A stretch of 64,000 nt of DNA from Xanthobacter autotrophicus (GCF_043194295.1 NZ_JBAFVK010000011.1); one strand, 5' to 3'; positions 1 to 9,964 are shown, numbered from the stretch's first letter. Notes: generated from the letters alone by a model not told the origin. A program made the numbers and translations.

Positions 1-396
1 CTCGGCCACATGGATAACGAGGGCTTCGTCTACATCACCGGCCGCGCCTCCGACATGTACATTTCTGGCGGCTCCAACGTCTATCCGCGTGAGGTGGAGG
101 AAAAGGTGCTCACCCATCCGGCGGTGGCGGAGGTGGCCATCCTCGGCGTGCCCGATCCCATGTGGGGCGAGGTGGGGGTGGCGGTGTGCGTGCTGCGCGA
201 GGGCGCGAGCCTCGCCGAGGACGAGCTGATCGCGTTCCTCGACGGCAAGGTCGCCCGCTACAAGATGCCCCGCCGCGTCCATTTCTGGGACGCGCTGCCG
301 AAATCCGCCTACGGCAAGATCACCAAGAAGATGGTGCGTGAGGCCTTGGCCGAACGCGGCCTGCTGGAGCCGCCGCCCGCCACCCGCTCCGCCTGA
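1..396 (+). CDS. acyl-CoA synthetase / AMP-dependent ligase, C-terminal end (partial)
   Basis: The frame is open from the first base of the window, so the gene begins upstream. The 131 visible residues are the C-terminal subdomain of an ANL-family acyl-CoA ligase, which makes an acyl-AMP and then the CoA thioester. They include the hinge stretch G-R-x-S-D-x-Y-I-S-G-G-x-N-V-Y-P, the sequence EVEEKVLTHPAVAEVAILG, and the terminal LPKSAYGKITK, whose last-but-one region carries the conserved adenylation lysine. An SDR gene follows 41 bp downstream in the same direction and may share its operon, which would suit fatty- or aromatic-acid breakdown. The substrate cannot be read from this part. Confidence 0.9.
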   Translation, partial: LGHMDNEGFVYITGRASDMYISGGSNVYPREVEEKVLTHPAVAEVAILGVPDPMWGEVGVAVCVLREGASLAEDELIAFLDGKVARYKMPRRVHFWDALPKSAYGKITKKMVREALAERGLLEPPPATRSA

Positions 397-437
397 AGCG
401 CGCCGCGGCACCGGAAACAAAGCCCCAAGGGAGAGAC

Positions 438-1202
438 ATGATGAGCAGGACGCGAAGCGTGATCGTGACGGGAGGCGCCTCGGGCATCGGCCTCGCCGCG
501 GTGGAGGCGCTTCTGACAGAAGGCTGGCGCGTGGTCGCGGCCGATGTCGATGCAGTGGCGGTGGAGCAGGCGCGGGCACAGCTTGCCGGGCACGGCGACC
601 GCGTGCGCGTCGAACTGGCCGACATTTCCGATGAGGCGCAGGTGGTAGACCTCGTCACCCGCACCCAAGGGGAGTTCGGCCCGCTGTGGGGCGTGGTGAA
701 TTCCGCCGGCATCGCCCGCGACGTGCCGGCGCTGGACACCTCGGTGGCGCTGTTCCGCGAGATCCTCGACGTGAACCTCGTCGGCACCTTCCTAGTGGCG
801 CGGGAGGCGGCGCGGGTGATGAAGGAGAATGGCGGCGGCGCCATCGTCAACATCGCCTCGGTCTCGGGCATCAGGGGCAATCTCGGACGCTCGGCCTATG
901 GCGCCTCCAAGGGCGGCGTACTGGTGCTGACGCAGATCCTCGCGGTGGAGTTCGCGCCCTTCAACATCCGCGTGAACGGCATCGCCCCCGGCCCCATCGA
1001 GACGCCCATGGTGAAGGCGATGCACACGGCGGAAGCCCGTGCCGGCTGGATGAAGACCGTGCCCATGCGCCGCTATGCGGTGCCCTCCGAGGTCTCCGGC
1101 GGCATCGCCTTCCTGCTGGACGAGACCAAGTCCTCCTTCATCACCGGGCAGACCCTGAATGTGGACGGCGGCTTCACCGCCGGCGGGTTGATCGGGCTTT
1201 AG
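438..1202 (+). CDS. SDR family NAD(P)-dependent oxidoreductase
   Basis: A 254-residue classical short-chain dehydrogenase, probably cytoplasmic. The Rossmann motif TGGASGIG is at residues 11-18, NSAG at 88-91, the catalytic Ser near 141-143 and Y154-x3-K158 in YGASK. The C-terminal FITGQTLNVDGG is typical of FabG-like members. A GGGAGAG ribosome-binding site precedes ATG 438 (a second ATG follows at 441). It lies just after an acyl-CoA ligase, so a hydroxyacyl-CoA or alcohol substrate is possible. The exact substrate is not determined; FabG-like 3-oxoacyl reductase is the main alternative label. Confidence 0.9.
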   Translation: MMSRTRSVIVTGGASGIGLAAVEALLTEGWRVVAADVDAVAVEQARAQLAGHGDRVRVELADISDEAQVVDLVTRTQGEFGPLWGVVNSAGIARDVPALDTSVALFREILDVNLVGTFLVAREAARVMKENGGGAIVNIASVSGIRGNLGRSAYGASKGGVLVLTQILAVEFAPFNIRVNGIAPGPIETPMVKAMHTAEARAGWMKTVPMRRYAVPSEVSGGIAFLLDETKSSFITGQTLNVDGGFTAGGLIGL

Positions 1203-1350
1203 GTCCGGCGCTCCGGCTGCGCCGTCGCTGGGCCGGGATACGCGTCATGCCCCAGTTGACGCCGCCGCCCGGCGCGGCATCGTCTGGCGGGATGGGGCGG
1301 TGAGTCTGGCGTCGTGATGTGCAGCCGGGAGACCGGGGGTGGAGGCGGGG

Positions 1351-2856
1351 ATGGAGGAAACCACGCGCGTCTTCGACCTCGCCATCATCGGCGGCGGCAT
1401 CAATGGCGCCGGCATTGCCCGCGATGCGGCGGGGCGCGGCCTGTCGGTGGTGCTGTTCGAGCAGGCGGACCTCGCTTCCGGCACCTCGTCGGCCTCCACC
1501 AAGCTCATCCATGGCGGGCTGCGCTACCTGGAACATTATGCGTTCCGCCTGGTGCGGGAGGCGCTGGCCGAGCGCGAGGTGCTGTGGGGCATCGCCCCGC
1601 ACATCATCTGGCCGCTGCGCTTCGTGCTGCCGCATCATGCCGGCCTGCGCCCGGTGTGGATGCTGCGGCTGGGCCTGTTTCTCTATGACCATATGGGCGG
1701 CCGCCGCCTGCTGTCGCCCACCCGAACGCTGGACCTCCGACACGATGCCGCCGGTTTGCCGCTGTGCCCCGGCCTTCGCACCGCATTCGAATATTCCGAC
1801 TGCTGGGTGGACGATGCCCGCCTCGTGGTGCTCAACGCCCGCGATGCGGCGGACCGGGGCGCCTCCATCCGCCCACGCACCAGGGTGGTAAGCGCGCATC
1901 GCGTCGATGGCCTGTGGGAGATCGAAGCGGAAGGGGCGGCTGGGCGGCAGAGAGTGCGCGCCCATGCGCTGGTGGATGCCGCCGGCCCCTGGGCCGGGCA
2001 GATGCTGGACGTGCTGAAGGTGAATGCCCGCGCCCGCCTGCGCCTCGTCAAGGGCAGCCACATCGTGGTGCACCGCCTGTTCGCGCACGATCGCTGCTAC
2101 CTGTTCCAGAATGCGGACGGGCGCATCGTGTTCGCCATCCCCTACGAGGGCGATTTCACCCTCATCGGCACCACCGACCTCGACTATTCCGGTCGGCCGG
2201 AGGACGTGGCGGCGAGCCCCGAGGAGGTGGTCTATCTGTGCGCGGCGGCGAGCGAGTATTTCGCGGCCTCCGTGGCGCCGGAGCAGGTGGTGTGGGCCTA
2301 TAGCGGCGTGCGCGCGCTCTATGACGACGGTGCGGGCAAGGCCCAGGAGGCCACCCGCGACTATGTGCTGGCCCTCGACGCGCCGGAGGGCGAGGCGCCG
2401 CTTCTGTCCGTGTTCGGCGGCAAGATCACCACTTATCGACGCCTCGCAGATGCCGCGCTGACGCGGCTTGCGCCGCATTTGCCTACGCTGGGTCCGGCCT
2501 TTACGGGCAAGGTGCCGCTGCCGGGCGGGGATTTCCCGCGGGAGGGGTTCGAGCATCTGCTGAAAAGCCTGCGCCGCACCTTCCCCTCCCTCGATCCGGC
2601 CCTGCTCAAGCGCCTCGCGCGCGCTTATGGAACGTCCAGCTTCCGCCTGCTGGAGGGCGTGATGCATGAGGACGACCTTGGCGACTGGTTCGGCGCCCAT
2701 CTGTGCCGCCGCGAGGTGGACTGGCTGATGGACCAGGAATGGGCAGTCACCGCCGAGGACGTGCTGTGGCGCCGCTCCAAGCTCGGCCTGCGGACCTGCC
2801 ATGAGGAAGCACGGGCTCTCGACGCCTACATGGCCGCTCGGCGCGGTGGCCTGTAA
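1351..2856 (+). CDS. glpD: glycerol-3-phosphate dehydrogenase (FAD-dependent, aerobic type)
   Basis: Oxidises sn-glycerol-3-phosphate to dihydroxyacetone phosphate at the inner membrane and passes electrons to quinone. The N-terminus holds the FAD motif GGGINGAG (about residues 14-21), followed by ASSASTKLIHGGLRYLE, which is characteristic of GlpD. A second conserved block, FGGKITTYRRLAD, lies near residue 360. At 501 residues it matches the family length. A GTG at 1339 is in frame, but ATG 1351 has GGAGG five bases upstream, so I take 1351. glpK follows 23 bp later, making a glycerol-utilisation operon. No glpF permease or glpR repressor is in the window. Confidence 0.94.
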   Translation: MEETTRVFDLAIIGGGINGAGIARDAAGRGLSVVLFEQADLASGTSSASTKLIHGGLRYLEHYAFRLVREALAEREVLWGIAPHIIWPLRFVLPHHAGLRPVWMLRLGLFLYDHMGGRRLLSPTRTLDLRHDAAGLPLCPGLRTAFEYSDCWVDDARLVVLNARDAADRGASIRPRTRVVSAHRVDGLWEIEAEGAAGRQRVRAHALVDAAGPWAGQMLDVLKVNARARLRLVKGSHIVVHRLFAHDRCYLFQNADGRIVFAIPYEGDFTLIGTTDLDYSGRPEDVAASPEEVVYLCAAASEYFAASVAPEQVVWAYSGVRALYDDGAGKAQEATRDYVLALDAPEGEAPLLSVFGGKITTYRRLADAALTRLAPHLPTLGPAFTGKVPLPGGDFPREGFEHLLKSLRRTFPSLDPALLKRLARAYGTSSFRLLEGVMHEDDLGDWFGAHLCRREVDWLMDQEWAVTAEDVLWRRSKLGLRTCHEEARALDAYMAARRGGL

Positions 2857-2879
2857 AAGCAAAAATCCGGGAGGAACCT

Positions 2880-4373
<1,494 letters not shown>

Positions 4374-4461
4374 CCTTGGAGCCTGCTTGGGCGCCCACTG
4401 GCTATCAATGGCGAACGCGCGCCTTCGAATGCCGCGAAGCCAAGAAGGGGAGGGCGCCCGG

Positions 4462-5142
4462 ATGAGAGAGGACGACAGCTTCTCGCCGGAAGAGCGCGCC
4501 GCCATCTACCGCTGCATCCGCGAGCGGCGGGACGTGCGGCGCAATTTCCGGCCCGATCCGGTGCCGCCCGATGTGCTCGCCCGCGTGCTGGCGGCGGGCC
4601 ATGCGGCGCCCTCGGTGGGGTTCCTGCAGCCGTGGAATTTCATCGTCATCCGCGAGAGCGCCACCAAGGAGGCGCTGCACGCCGCCTTCACCCGCGCCAA
4701 TGCGGAGGCCGCCGCCATGTTCGAGGGCGAGCGGGCCGATCTCTACCGTTCGCTCAAGCTCGAAGGGCTGCGCGAGGCGCCGCTTCTGCTGTGCGTCACC
4801 TGCGAGCGCGAGCGCGCCGGACCGGTGGTGCTGGGTCGCACCCACCAGAGCGAGATGGACATCTATTCCACCGTCTGCGCGGTGCAGAATATCTGGCTGG
4901 CGGCGCGGGTGGAGAATCTGGGCGTGGGCTGGGTCTCGATCCTCGCCCTTGCGGACCTGCACCGCATCCTCGCCATTCCCGACCACATCGTGCCCATCGC
5001 ACTGCTGTGCGTGGGCTATGTGGAGGGATTCGCCCACACACCGGACCTTGAGCGGGCGGGCTGGCGCAAAAGGCTGACGCTGGAGGACCTGGTGTTCGAG
5101 GAGCGCTTCGGCGAACGGGAGAAGATCCCCGTCAGCGGCTGA
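4462..5142 (+). CDS. bluB: 5,6-dimethylbenzimidazole synthase
   Basis: A nitroreductase-fold, FMN-dependent enzyme that fragments reduced FMN to give 5,6-dimethylbenzimidazole, the lower axial ligand of cobalamin. The 226-residue protein has the BluB signatures ERRDVRRNFRPDPVP, APSVGFLQPWNFIVI and GVGWVSIL. ATG 4462 follows the purine-rich AAGAAGGGGAGGG. It sits alone after glpK (88-bp gap) and overlaps the convergent lipoprotein gene by 11 bp. The window also encodes B12-dependent MetH, so home-made cobalamin would have a local user. No other cob genes are visible and no cobalamin riboswitch is seen in the short upstream gap. Confidence 0.93.
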   Translation: MREDDSFSPEERAAIYRCIRERRDVRRNFRPDPVPPDVLARVLAAGHAAPSVGFLQPWNFIVIRESATKEALHAAFTRANAEAAAMFEGERADLYRSLKLEGLREAPLLLCVTCERERAGPVVLGRTHQSEMDIYSTVCAVQNIWLAARVENLGVGWVSILALADLHRILAIPDHIVPIALLCVGYVEGFAHTPDLERAGWRKRLTLEDLVFEERFGEREKIPVSG

Positions 5143-5707
5143 GAGAGACCTGCTGGTTGCTCTCGGAGATGAGGCCCACATAGCGGTTGGGGCCGGACGG
5201 CTGGAGCCGGGCGGTGACCTTGCCCTGATGGTTCTGCAGCACGATGTCCGAGCCCATCATGTCCCAGCCCTTGGTCATGAAGATCTCGCTGGGGCAGGAC
5301 ACGTCGGCCTGGGCCGAGAGGCCGGAAAGGCCGCGATCGGTGCTGAGCTTGAGCGGGCAGGAATTGCGCCCGTCGTCCCAGGTGAAGGTCCAGGCACCGG
5401 ACAGCTGGCCCTGCGCCGGGCTCGCCGCATAGGCGGTGCCGCCGGGGTTGGCCGCGGGCGGGGTGAGGGGCACGTTGGAGGCGGTGGAGCGCGGCGTGAT
5501 CGCGCCGGTAGCGGTCTCCGCCGTGGAGGCCGAGACGTTCGCGGGCGCCGGCGCGCTCTCCACCGATCCGGTGGGCGCCGTCAGAACCCGATTGCTCGCC
5601 ACGGCGGACGGCTTCGCCCCGAAGCCGTCGAGCTCTGTGCTGCAACCGCCGAGTGCCAATGCACCAAGGGTCAGCGACAGGGCCGCCGATACCTGAACCA
5701 CCTTCAT
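5132..5707 (-). CDS. Omp19-like lipoprotein with AprI/Inh protease-inhibitor domain
   Basis: A 191-residue exported lipoprotein. It starts MKVVQVSAAL, has a hydrophobic stretch and a lipobox ALGGC with the lipidated Cys at residue 22. A low-complexity Pro/Ala/Thr linker (about 25-95) leads to a C-terminal AprI/Inh-type beta-barrel domain that starts at LSGAWTFTWDDGRNSCPLKL and contains paired cysteines. In Brucella the related Omp19 is surface-exposed and inhibits host proteases; in free-living relatives the target is unknown. Its 3' end overlaps convergent bluB by 11 bp. The family assignment comes from architecture and motif, so it is moderately secure. Confidence 0.75.
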   Translation of the reverse strand: MKVVQVSAALSLTLGALALGGCSTELDGFGAKPSAVASNRVLTAPTGSVESAPAPANVSASTAETATGAITPRSTASNVPLTPPAANPGGTAYAASPAQGQLSGAWTFTWDDGRNSCPLKLSTDRGLSGLSAQADVSCPSEIFMTKGWDMMGSDIVLQNHQGKVTARLQPSGPNRYVGLISESNQQVSLSR

Positions 5708-6001
5708 TCAACGCACTCCGGACGTGCCCGCAAACCCTAGCGCGTCTCCCAAGCCTCCGCCACCTGCGGAAAAGCCCGGATGAGCGCCATCAACGTTCGG
5801 GCCGCAGCCGGTTCGGAGGGAACTCCGTTGCCGGCTGTGACAGCGGGCACCCTTTCGGCAGAACATGGCAGCACCAAGGCCAAGGCCTCACCTTAATACC
5901 GTCCCAGGGTGGTTGATGGACGCGATGGTTAAGGCGGGTTAATCAGCAGTCCCCTAGCTTCTCGCCAGATTCTTCACCCCTTCGCTTGCCGGAGCCTGCC
6001 C
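5708..6001. other. intergenic region between divergent genes
   Basis: About 290 bp separate the start of the Omp19-like lipoprotein gene (minus strand) from the YdfG-like gene (plus strand), so promoters for both should lie here. The part near 5900-5960 is less GC-rich than the surroundings and may hold the plus-strand promoter. I see no clear operator, RNA gene or short coding frame. Confidence 0.4.
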
Positions 6002-6775
6002 ATGTCCATGCTCGATCCCAGCACCCTGACCCTTCTTGTCACCGGCGCCACCTCCGGCATCGGCGCGGCGACGGTGCGCCGCTTCGCCAGCGTCGGCGCG
6101 CGGGTGGTGGCGGTGGGGCGCCGGGCCGAGCGGCTCGAGGCGCTGAAGGCGGAGTTCGGCGACCTCATCCATCCCCTGGTGCTGGACGTGCGCGACGAGA
6201 AGGCCACCTTCGAGGCCTTTTCCAGCCTGCCGGCGCCGTTCAACGCCTATAACGTGGTGTTCGCCAATGCTGGCCTCGCCCTCGGCCTCGAACCCGCCTA
6301 TGCGGCGGATCTGGAGGAGTGGAAGACCATGGTGGATACCAACATCACCGGCCTTCTGGTGACCGTGCGGGCGAGCCTGCCGGCCATGATCGAGCGCAAA
6401 GAGGGGCACCTGGTGTTCACCGGCTCCATCGCCGGCGACTATTCCTATCCCGGCGCCAACGTCTACGGCGCCACCAAGGCCTTCGTGAAGCAGTTCTCGC
6501 TGAACGTGTGGGCGGATGTGGCCGGCACCGGCGTGCGCGTCACCAACATCGAGCCGGGCCTCACCGAGACCGAATTCTCCGTGGTCCGCTTCGGCGGCGA
6601 CAAGGAGCGGGCCGACAAGGTCTATGCCGGCGCCACCCCCATGACCGGCGAGGACATCGCCGAGCAGGTGTTCTTCGCCTGCACCCTGCCGCGGCATGTG
6701 AACATCAACCGCATCCAGTCCATGTCGTCGCAGCAGTCCTTCGGCCCGCTGGCGATCAAGCGCGACCCGGTGTGA
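6002..6775 (+). CDS. SDR family oxidoreductase, YdfG-like (3-hydroxy acid / malonic semialdehyde reductase type)
   Basis: A 257-residue SDR that follows Escherichia coli YdfG closely along its length: TGATSGIG at residues 14-21, FANAGLALGLEPAY, catalytic S142 and Y155-x3-K159 in VYGATKAFVKQFSLN, then TNIEPGLTETEFS and the C-terminal LPRHVNINRIQ. YdfG reduces malonic semialdehyde and oxidises L-allo-threonine and serine with NADP. ATG 6002 is used; no strong ribosome-binding site is seen. It stands alone, between the lipoprotein promoter region and an Ada-like gene. Confidence 0.88.
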   Translation: MSMLDPSTLTLLVTGATSGIGAATVRRFASVGARVVAVGRRAERLEALKAEFGDLIHPLVLDVRDEKATFEAFSSLPAPFNAYNVVFANAGLALGLEPAYAADLEEWKTMVDTNITGLLVTVRASLPAMIERKEGHLVFTGSIAGDYSYPGANVYGATKAFVKQFSLNVWADVAGTGVRVTNIEPGLTETEFSVVRFGGDKERADKVYAGATPMTGEDIAEQVFFACTLPRHVNINRIQSMSSQQSFGPLAIKRDPV

Positions 6776-6920
6776 TAGGCGGGCCGCGCCGGCAGGGCGG
6801 TGAAATCGGGTGGGCGCGGCTTGTCGGCTCTGGTCAGATGGGCCACGCTCGACCTGAAGGAGATGCCCCGTGCTGGCGCTCGATTGCCCCGCCCTCGATT
6901 TGTCCGCTTCCGGAGGCCGG

Positions 6921-7799
6921 ATGACCGCGACGCCGGCCACCCCGCTCGCCATCGCCGCCCGCGACTATGACGTGGTGCGCCGGGCGGTGGAGTATATTTC
7001 CCGCCATGTGCGCCAGCAGCCGGAGGTGGAGGAGATCGCCGCCGCCGCCGGCGTCTCCGCCCGCGCGCTCACGGATCTCTTCCGCCGCTGGTGCGGGCTG
7101 ACCCCCAAGGCCTTCCTGCAGGCGGTGACCCTCGACCGGGCCCGCCGCATCGTCTCCGAATGCCCGAACGTGCTGGATGCGGCCTTCGAGCTGGGCCTGT
7201 CCGGCCCCGGCCGGCTGCACGACCTGTTCGTGGTGCACGAGGCCATGTCGCCGGGCGAATGGAAGACTGGCGGGGCGGGGCTGGTGGTGCGCTTCGGCTT
7301 CCATCCCTCGCCGTTCGGGCTGGCGCTGGCCATGTCCACGCCGCGCGGCCTGTGCGGCCTCGCCTTCGCCGACGTGGGGGAGGAGGCCGCGGCGCTTGCC
7401 GACATGCGCGCCCGCTGGCCCAACGCCACCTATGTGGAAGACCCCACCGCCACCGCGCCTCTGGTGGCGCGCATATTCGATCCCACCTCATGGCAGGGTG
7501 ACCAGCCGCTGCGGATCGTCTTCATCGGCACGGATTTCGAGATCAAGGTGTGGGAGACGCTGCTGCGCATCCCCATGGGCCTTGCCACCACCTATTCCAC
7601 CATCGCCGAGCACGTGGGCCGGCCGAAGGCGGCGCGGGCGGTGGGCGCGGCGGTGGGCAAGAACCCCATTTCCTTCGTGGTGCCGTGCCACCGCGTCATC
7701 GGCAAGAGCGGCGACCTCACCGGCTACCACTGGGGCTTGACCCGCAAGCGCGCCATACTCGGCTGGGAAGCCGGCAAGGTGGAGCCGGCGGGGGAGTAG
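6921..7799 (+). CDS. Ada-like bifunctional protein: AraC-type HTH plus methylated-DNA-cysteine methyltransferase
   Basis: Removes alkyl groups from O6-alkylguanine onto its own cysteine and probably activates its own or repair-gene transcription. With ATG 6921 it has 292 residues: an AraC-type helix-turn-helix at about 15-110 (VRRAVEYISRHVRQQPEVEE onward), a ribonuclease-like linker, and an MGMT domain ending in FVVPCHRVIG, acceptor Cys at residue 256. It lacks the N-terminal zinc-binding Ada domain that repairs phosphotriesters. GTG 6870 with AGGAGA upstream is an alternative in-frame start. ATG 6921 has GGAGG four bases away and begins nearer the domain. Confidence 0.9.
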   Translation: MTATPATPLAIAARDYDVVRRAVEYISRHVRQQPEVEEIAAAAGVSARALTDLFRRWCGLTPKAFLQAVTLDRARRIVSECPNVLDAAFELGLSGPGRLHDLFVVHEAMSPGEWKTGGAGLVVRFGFHPSPFGLALAMSTPRGLCGLAFADVGEEAAALADMRARWPNATYVEDPTATAPLVARIFDPTSWQGDQPLRIVFIGTDFEIKVWETLLRIPMGLATTYSTIAEHVGRPKAARAVGAAVGKNPISFVVPCHRVIGKSGDLTGYHWGLTRKRAILGWEAGKVEPAGE

Positions 7800-7804
7800 C
7801 GCCC

Positions 7805-7981
7805 TCAGCCCTTGCGGCTGCTCTTGCGGGAAATCAGCGCGCGCGGGTCGATCTTCTGCATGGGGCCGGTGCGCCGTGCGCTGATGCAGCGCGAGCCTGC
7901 GGGGACGTAGACGATTTCGCTGCGCTGCGCCATTTCGCGGACCTGCGCCAGGCAGGCGCGCCGCAGGGTGATCTCGCTCAT
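7805..7981 (-). CDS. small hypothetical protein (58 aa)
   Basis: A short frame that reads from ATG 7981 to TGA 7805 and encodes a basic 58-residue protein beginning MSEITLRRACLAQVREMAQR and ending KSSRKG. The start is preceded by AAGGACTGAA, a good ribosome-binding site at a proper distance. The frame shows the high third-position GC of its neighbours, and it fills the gap between the Ada-like gene and hemH. There are two cysteines, no membrane segment and no signal peptide. I do not recognise the family and assign no function. Confidence 0.55.
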   Translation of the reverse strand: MSEITLRRACLAQVREMAQRSEIVYVPAGSRCISARRTGPMQKIDPRALISRKSSRKG

Positions 7982-8093
7982 TTCAGTCCTTCCATGGGGG
8001 AGCGCGCTTTTTAGCGGAGTGGAAGCCGTTTGGCTCCTGCTTTATTGATAAAAGACGCGGTCCCGTGGAGGTTTTTCTTCGTGTGGTGGGTGC

Positions 8094-9155
8094 CTACCCC
8101 ACCCAGCCCTTCAACTCCCGCTCCACCACGTGTGCGAGTACACCTATGCCCTCGGCGTCGGCATTGAGGCAGGGGATGGCGGCGAATTTCTTGCCGCCGT
8201 GGTGCTCGAAGATCTCGCGGTTCTCCACGCCGATCTCCTCCAGCGTCTCCAGGCAGTCGGCGACGAAGCCGGGATTGACCACGGCGAGCCGCTTCACCCC
8301 GCTTTCCGCCAGCGCCTTCACCGTCTCGTCGGTGTAGGGGCGCAGCCATTCCTCGCGGCCGAAACGGGACTGGAAGGTGAGGCGGAAGCGCTTGTCGTCG
8401 AAGCCGAGGCGCGCGCGCAGCAGGCGGGCGGTCTTGGCGCACTGGCAGTGATAGGGATCGCCCTTCAGCAAATAGGATTTCGGCACCCCGTGGAAGGAGG
8501 CGAGGATTACCTCCGGCTCGAAATCGAGGGCTGCCAGGTGCCGCTCCAGCGAGGTGGCCAGCGCATCGATATAGACAGGATCGTCGTGCCAGGGCGGGGC
8601 GACGCGCAGAGTCGGCTGCCAGCGCATCTGTTTCAGCGCATCGAAAGCCTTGTCGCACACCGTGGCGGAGGTGGCGGCGGAATATTGCGGATAGAGCGGC
8701 ACCAGCAGGATGCGCTCGCAGCCCTGGGCCTGGAGCGCGGCGAGGCGCTCGGCGATGGGCGGCTTGCCGTAGCGCATGGCGAAATCCACCACGATGCGCT
8801 CGTCAAGGCCCGCGAGTTGCGCCGCAAGCTTCTCCGCCTGGTCGCGGGTGATGGTCTTCAGCGGGCCTTCGTTGCGCTCATGGTTCCAGATGCTGGCATA
8901 GTCGCGGCCCTTGGGGCCGGGCCGCTTGGTGAGGATGATGGCGTTGAGGACGAACCACCACAGGGCGCGGTTCACCTCGATCACCCGCCGGTCGGAGAGG
9001 AATTCCTTCAGGTACGCCCGCATGGACCAGTAGTCGGTGGCCTCCGGCGTGCCGAGATTGACGATGAGCACGCCGATGCGGCCGAAGGCGACCTTCGGGT
9101 GGTCGGGGGGCAGGTGCGTCGTGTCGGGGGAGAACGCGGGCAGGTTTGCGGTCAT
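8094..9155 (-). CDS. hemH: ferrochelatase
   Basis: Inserts Fe2+ into protoporphyrin IX in the last step of heme synthesis, at the inner face of the membrane. The 353-residue protein has the family blocks IGVLIVNLGTPEATDYWSMR, LVPLYPQYSAATSATV and LASFHGVPKSYLLKGDPYHC (active-site His222). It ends with TLEEIGVENREIFEHHGGKK, which contains the conserved acidic residues. Start ATG 9155 has GAGGAATCC upstream. It is monocistronic here, divergent from the lanmodulin-like gene. Confidence 0.96.
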   Translation of the reverse strand: MTANLPAFSPDTTHLPPDHPKVAFGRIGVLIVNLGTPEATDYWSMRAYLKEFLSDRRVIEVNRALWWFVLNAIILTKRPGPKGRDYASIWNHERNEGPLKTITRDQAEKLAAQLAGLDERIVVDFAMRYGKPPIAERLAALQAQGCERILLVPLYPQYSAATSATVCDKAFDALKQMRWQPTLRVAPPWHDDPVYIDALATSLERHLAALDFEPEVILASFHGVPKSYLLKGDPYHCQCAKTARLLRARLGFDDKRFRLTFQSRFGREEWLRPYTDETVKALAESGVKRLAVVNPGFVADCLETLEEIGVENREIFEHHGGKKFAAIPCLNADAEGIGVLAHVVERELKGWVG

Positions 9156-9511
9156 GGATTCCTCGAAGATGTCCCGGCGAGATGGCGCCTGCGCGCCCGC
9201 GCGTCAATCCATGGCGCGCTGATGCGGCGCTGGGCTTGCGACCCGGCCAGTCCCATACGCAGCGGCGGCGGTGCCGGATGGCGCGCGGCGATCGATGGAA
9301 CGGCCGCACCGTCGGGACCTGGAGCCGCCCGCGCCGTTCGGGTGCGGCGGCGGACTGAACGCCGGCCCCTGGGCTGACAGGTGCACGTCCTGCAATGCAG
9401 AATGGCAGTGACCAACCGGGGCAGCCTCGTGTTGCCGTCGCGAGGGCGGAAGGCTACAGCCTCGCTGATACCGGCCTGCCGAACGGCGGGCGCATAAGAA
9501 GGAGACGTTCC
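9156..9511. other. divergent promoter region hemH / lanmodulin-like gene
   Basis: A 356-bp stretch without a convincing gene between hemH (minus) and the EF-hand protein gene (plus). It should carry promoters for both. An in-frame extension of the EF-hand gene reaches back to 9395, but it lacks export-signal character and the strong AAGAAGGAGA ribosome-binding site lies at 9496-9505, so I treat it as untranslated. No recognised operator or structured RNA is seen. Confidence 0.45.
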
Positions 9512-9931
9512 ATGTCGCACACGCTGTTTCGCCTGGGTGCCGCCGCGGTGCTGACAGGCATGCTCTCGCTTGGCGGGATCGTGTCTGCCTCTGCGGCGAC
9601 CTCCGGCAAGGACGCTCTTGCCCTGCTCAACAAGGATGGCGACGACACGCTGGAGATCGTCGAGGTGATCGACCTCGGCTCCAAGCTGTTCGTGGCCATC
9701 AATCCGGACGGCGACACCACCCTGGAGAAGGACGAGACCAACGGCCGGCTGACCGATGCGGACTGGAAGGCCATCAACAAGGATGGCGACAAGACGCTTG
9801 AGATGGACGAGTGGCTCGCGGTGGTTCGCACCCGCTTCAACGCGGCCGATGCCAACAAGGATGGCAAGCTGACGGCGAAGGAACTGGATTCCCCAGCTGG
9901 CCAGAAGCTGCTGCTGCTGCTGGTGAAGTGA
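9512..9931 (+). CDS. secreted four-EF-hand protein with lanmodulin-like architecture
   Basis: A 139-residue exported protein. The signal peptide covers about residues 1-29 (cleavage near SASAA). Four 12-residue EF loops lie at 40-51, 64-75, 89-100 and 113-124, separated by 12, 13 and 12 residues. Ordinary EF pairs are about 25 apart; the 12/13/12 spacing, the GRL-DADWK link and the C-terminal SPAG match lanmodulin, the periplasmic lanthanide-binding protein of Methylorubrum. Loops 1-3 differ from lanmodulin: Asn at position 1, a non-Gly residue (Asp, Thr, Lys) at position 6 and Glu at position 9. Only loop 2 keeps Pro at position 2. Metal preference is therefore open. AAGAAGGAGA precedes ATG 9512. 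Confidence 0.8.
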   Translation: MSHTLFRLGAAAVLTGMLSLGGIVSASAATSGKDALALLNKDGDDTLEIVEVIDLGSKLFVAINPDGDTTLEKDETNGRLTDADWKAINKDGDKTLEMDEWLAVVRTRFNAADANKDGKLTAKELDSPAGQKLLLLLVK

Positions 9932-9935
9932 TGCC

Positions 9936-9964
9936 GGGTTGGTTCGACATGGTCGAACCGACCC
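9936..9964 (+). terminator. probable terminator hairpin after the EF-hand gene
   Basis: A 13-bp stem (GGGTTGGTTCGAC pairing with GTCGAACCGACCC, one G-U) with a 3-base loop starts five bases after the stop codon. There is no long T-run after it, so termination may be weak or Rho-assisted. Confidence 0.5.

Noticed and set aside
4374..4461. Cobalamin riboswitch before bluB
   Set aside because: The 88-bp gap is too short and has no B12-box-like sequence.
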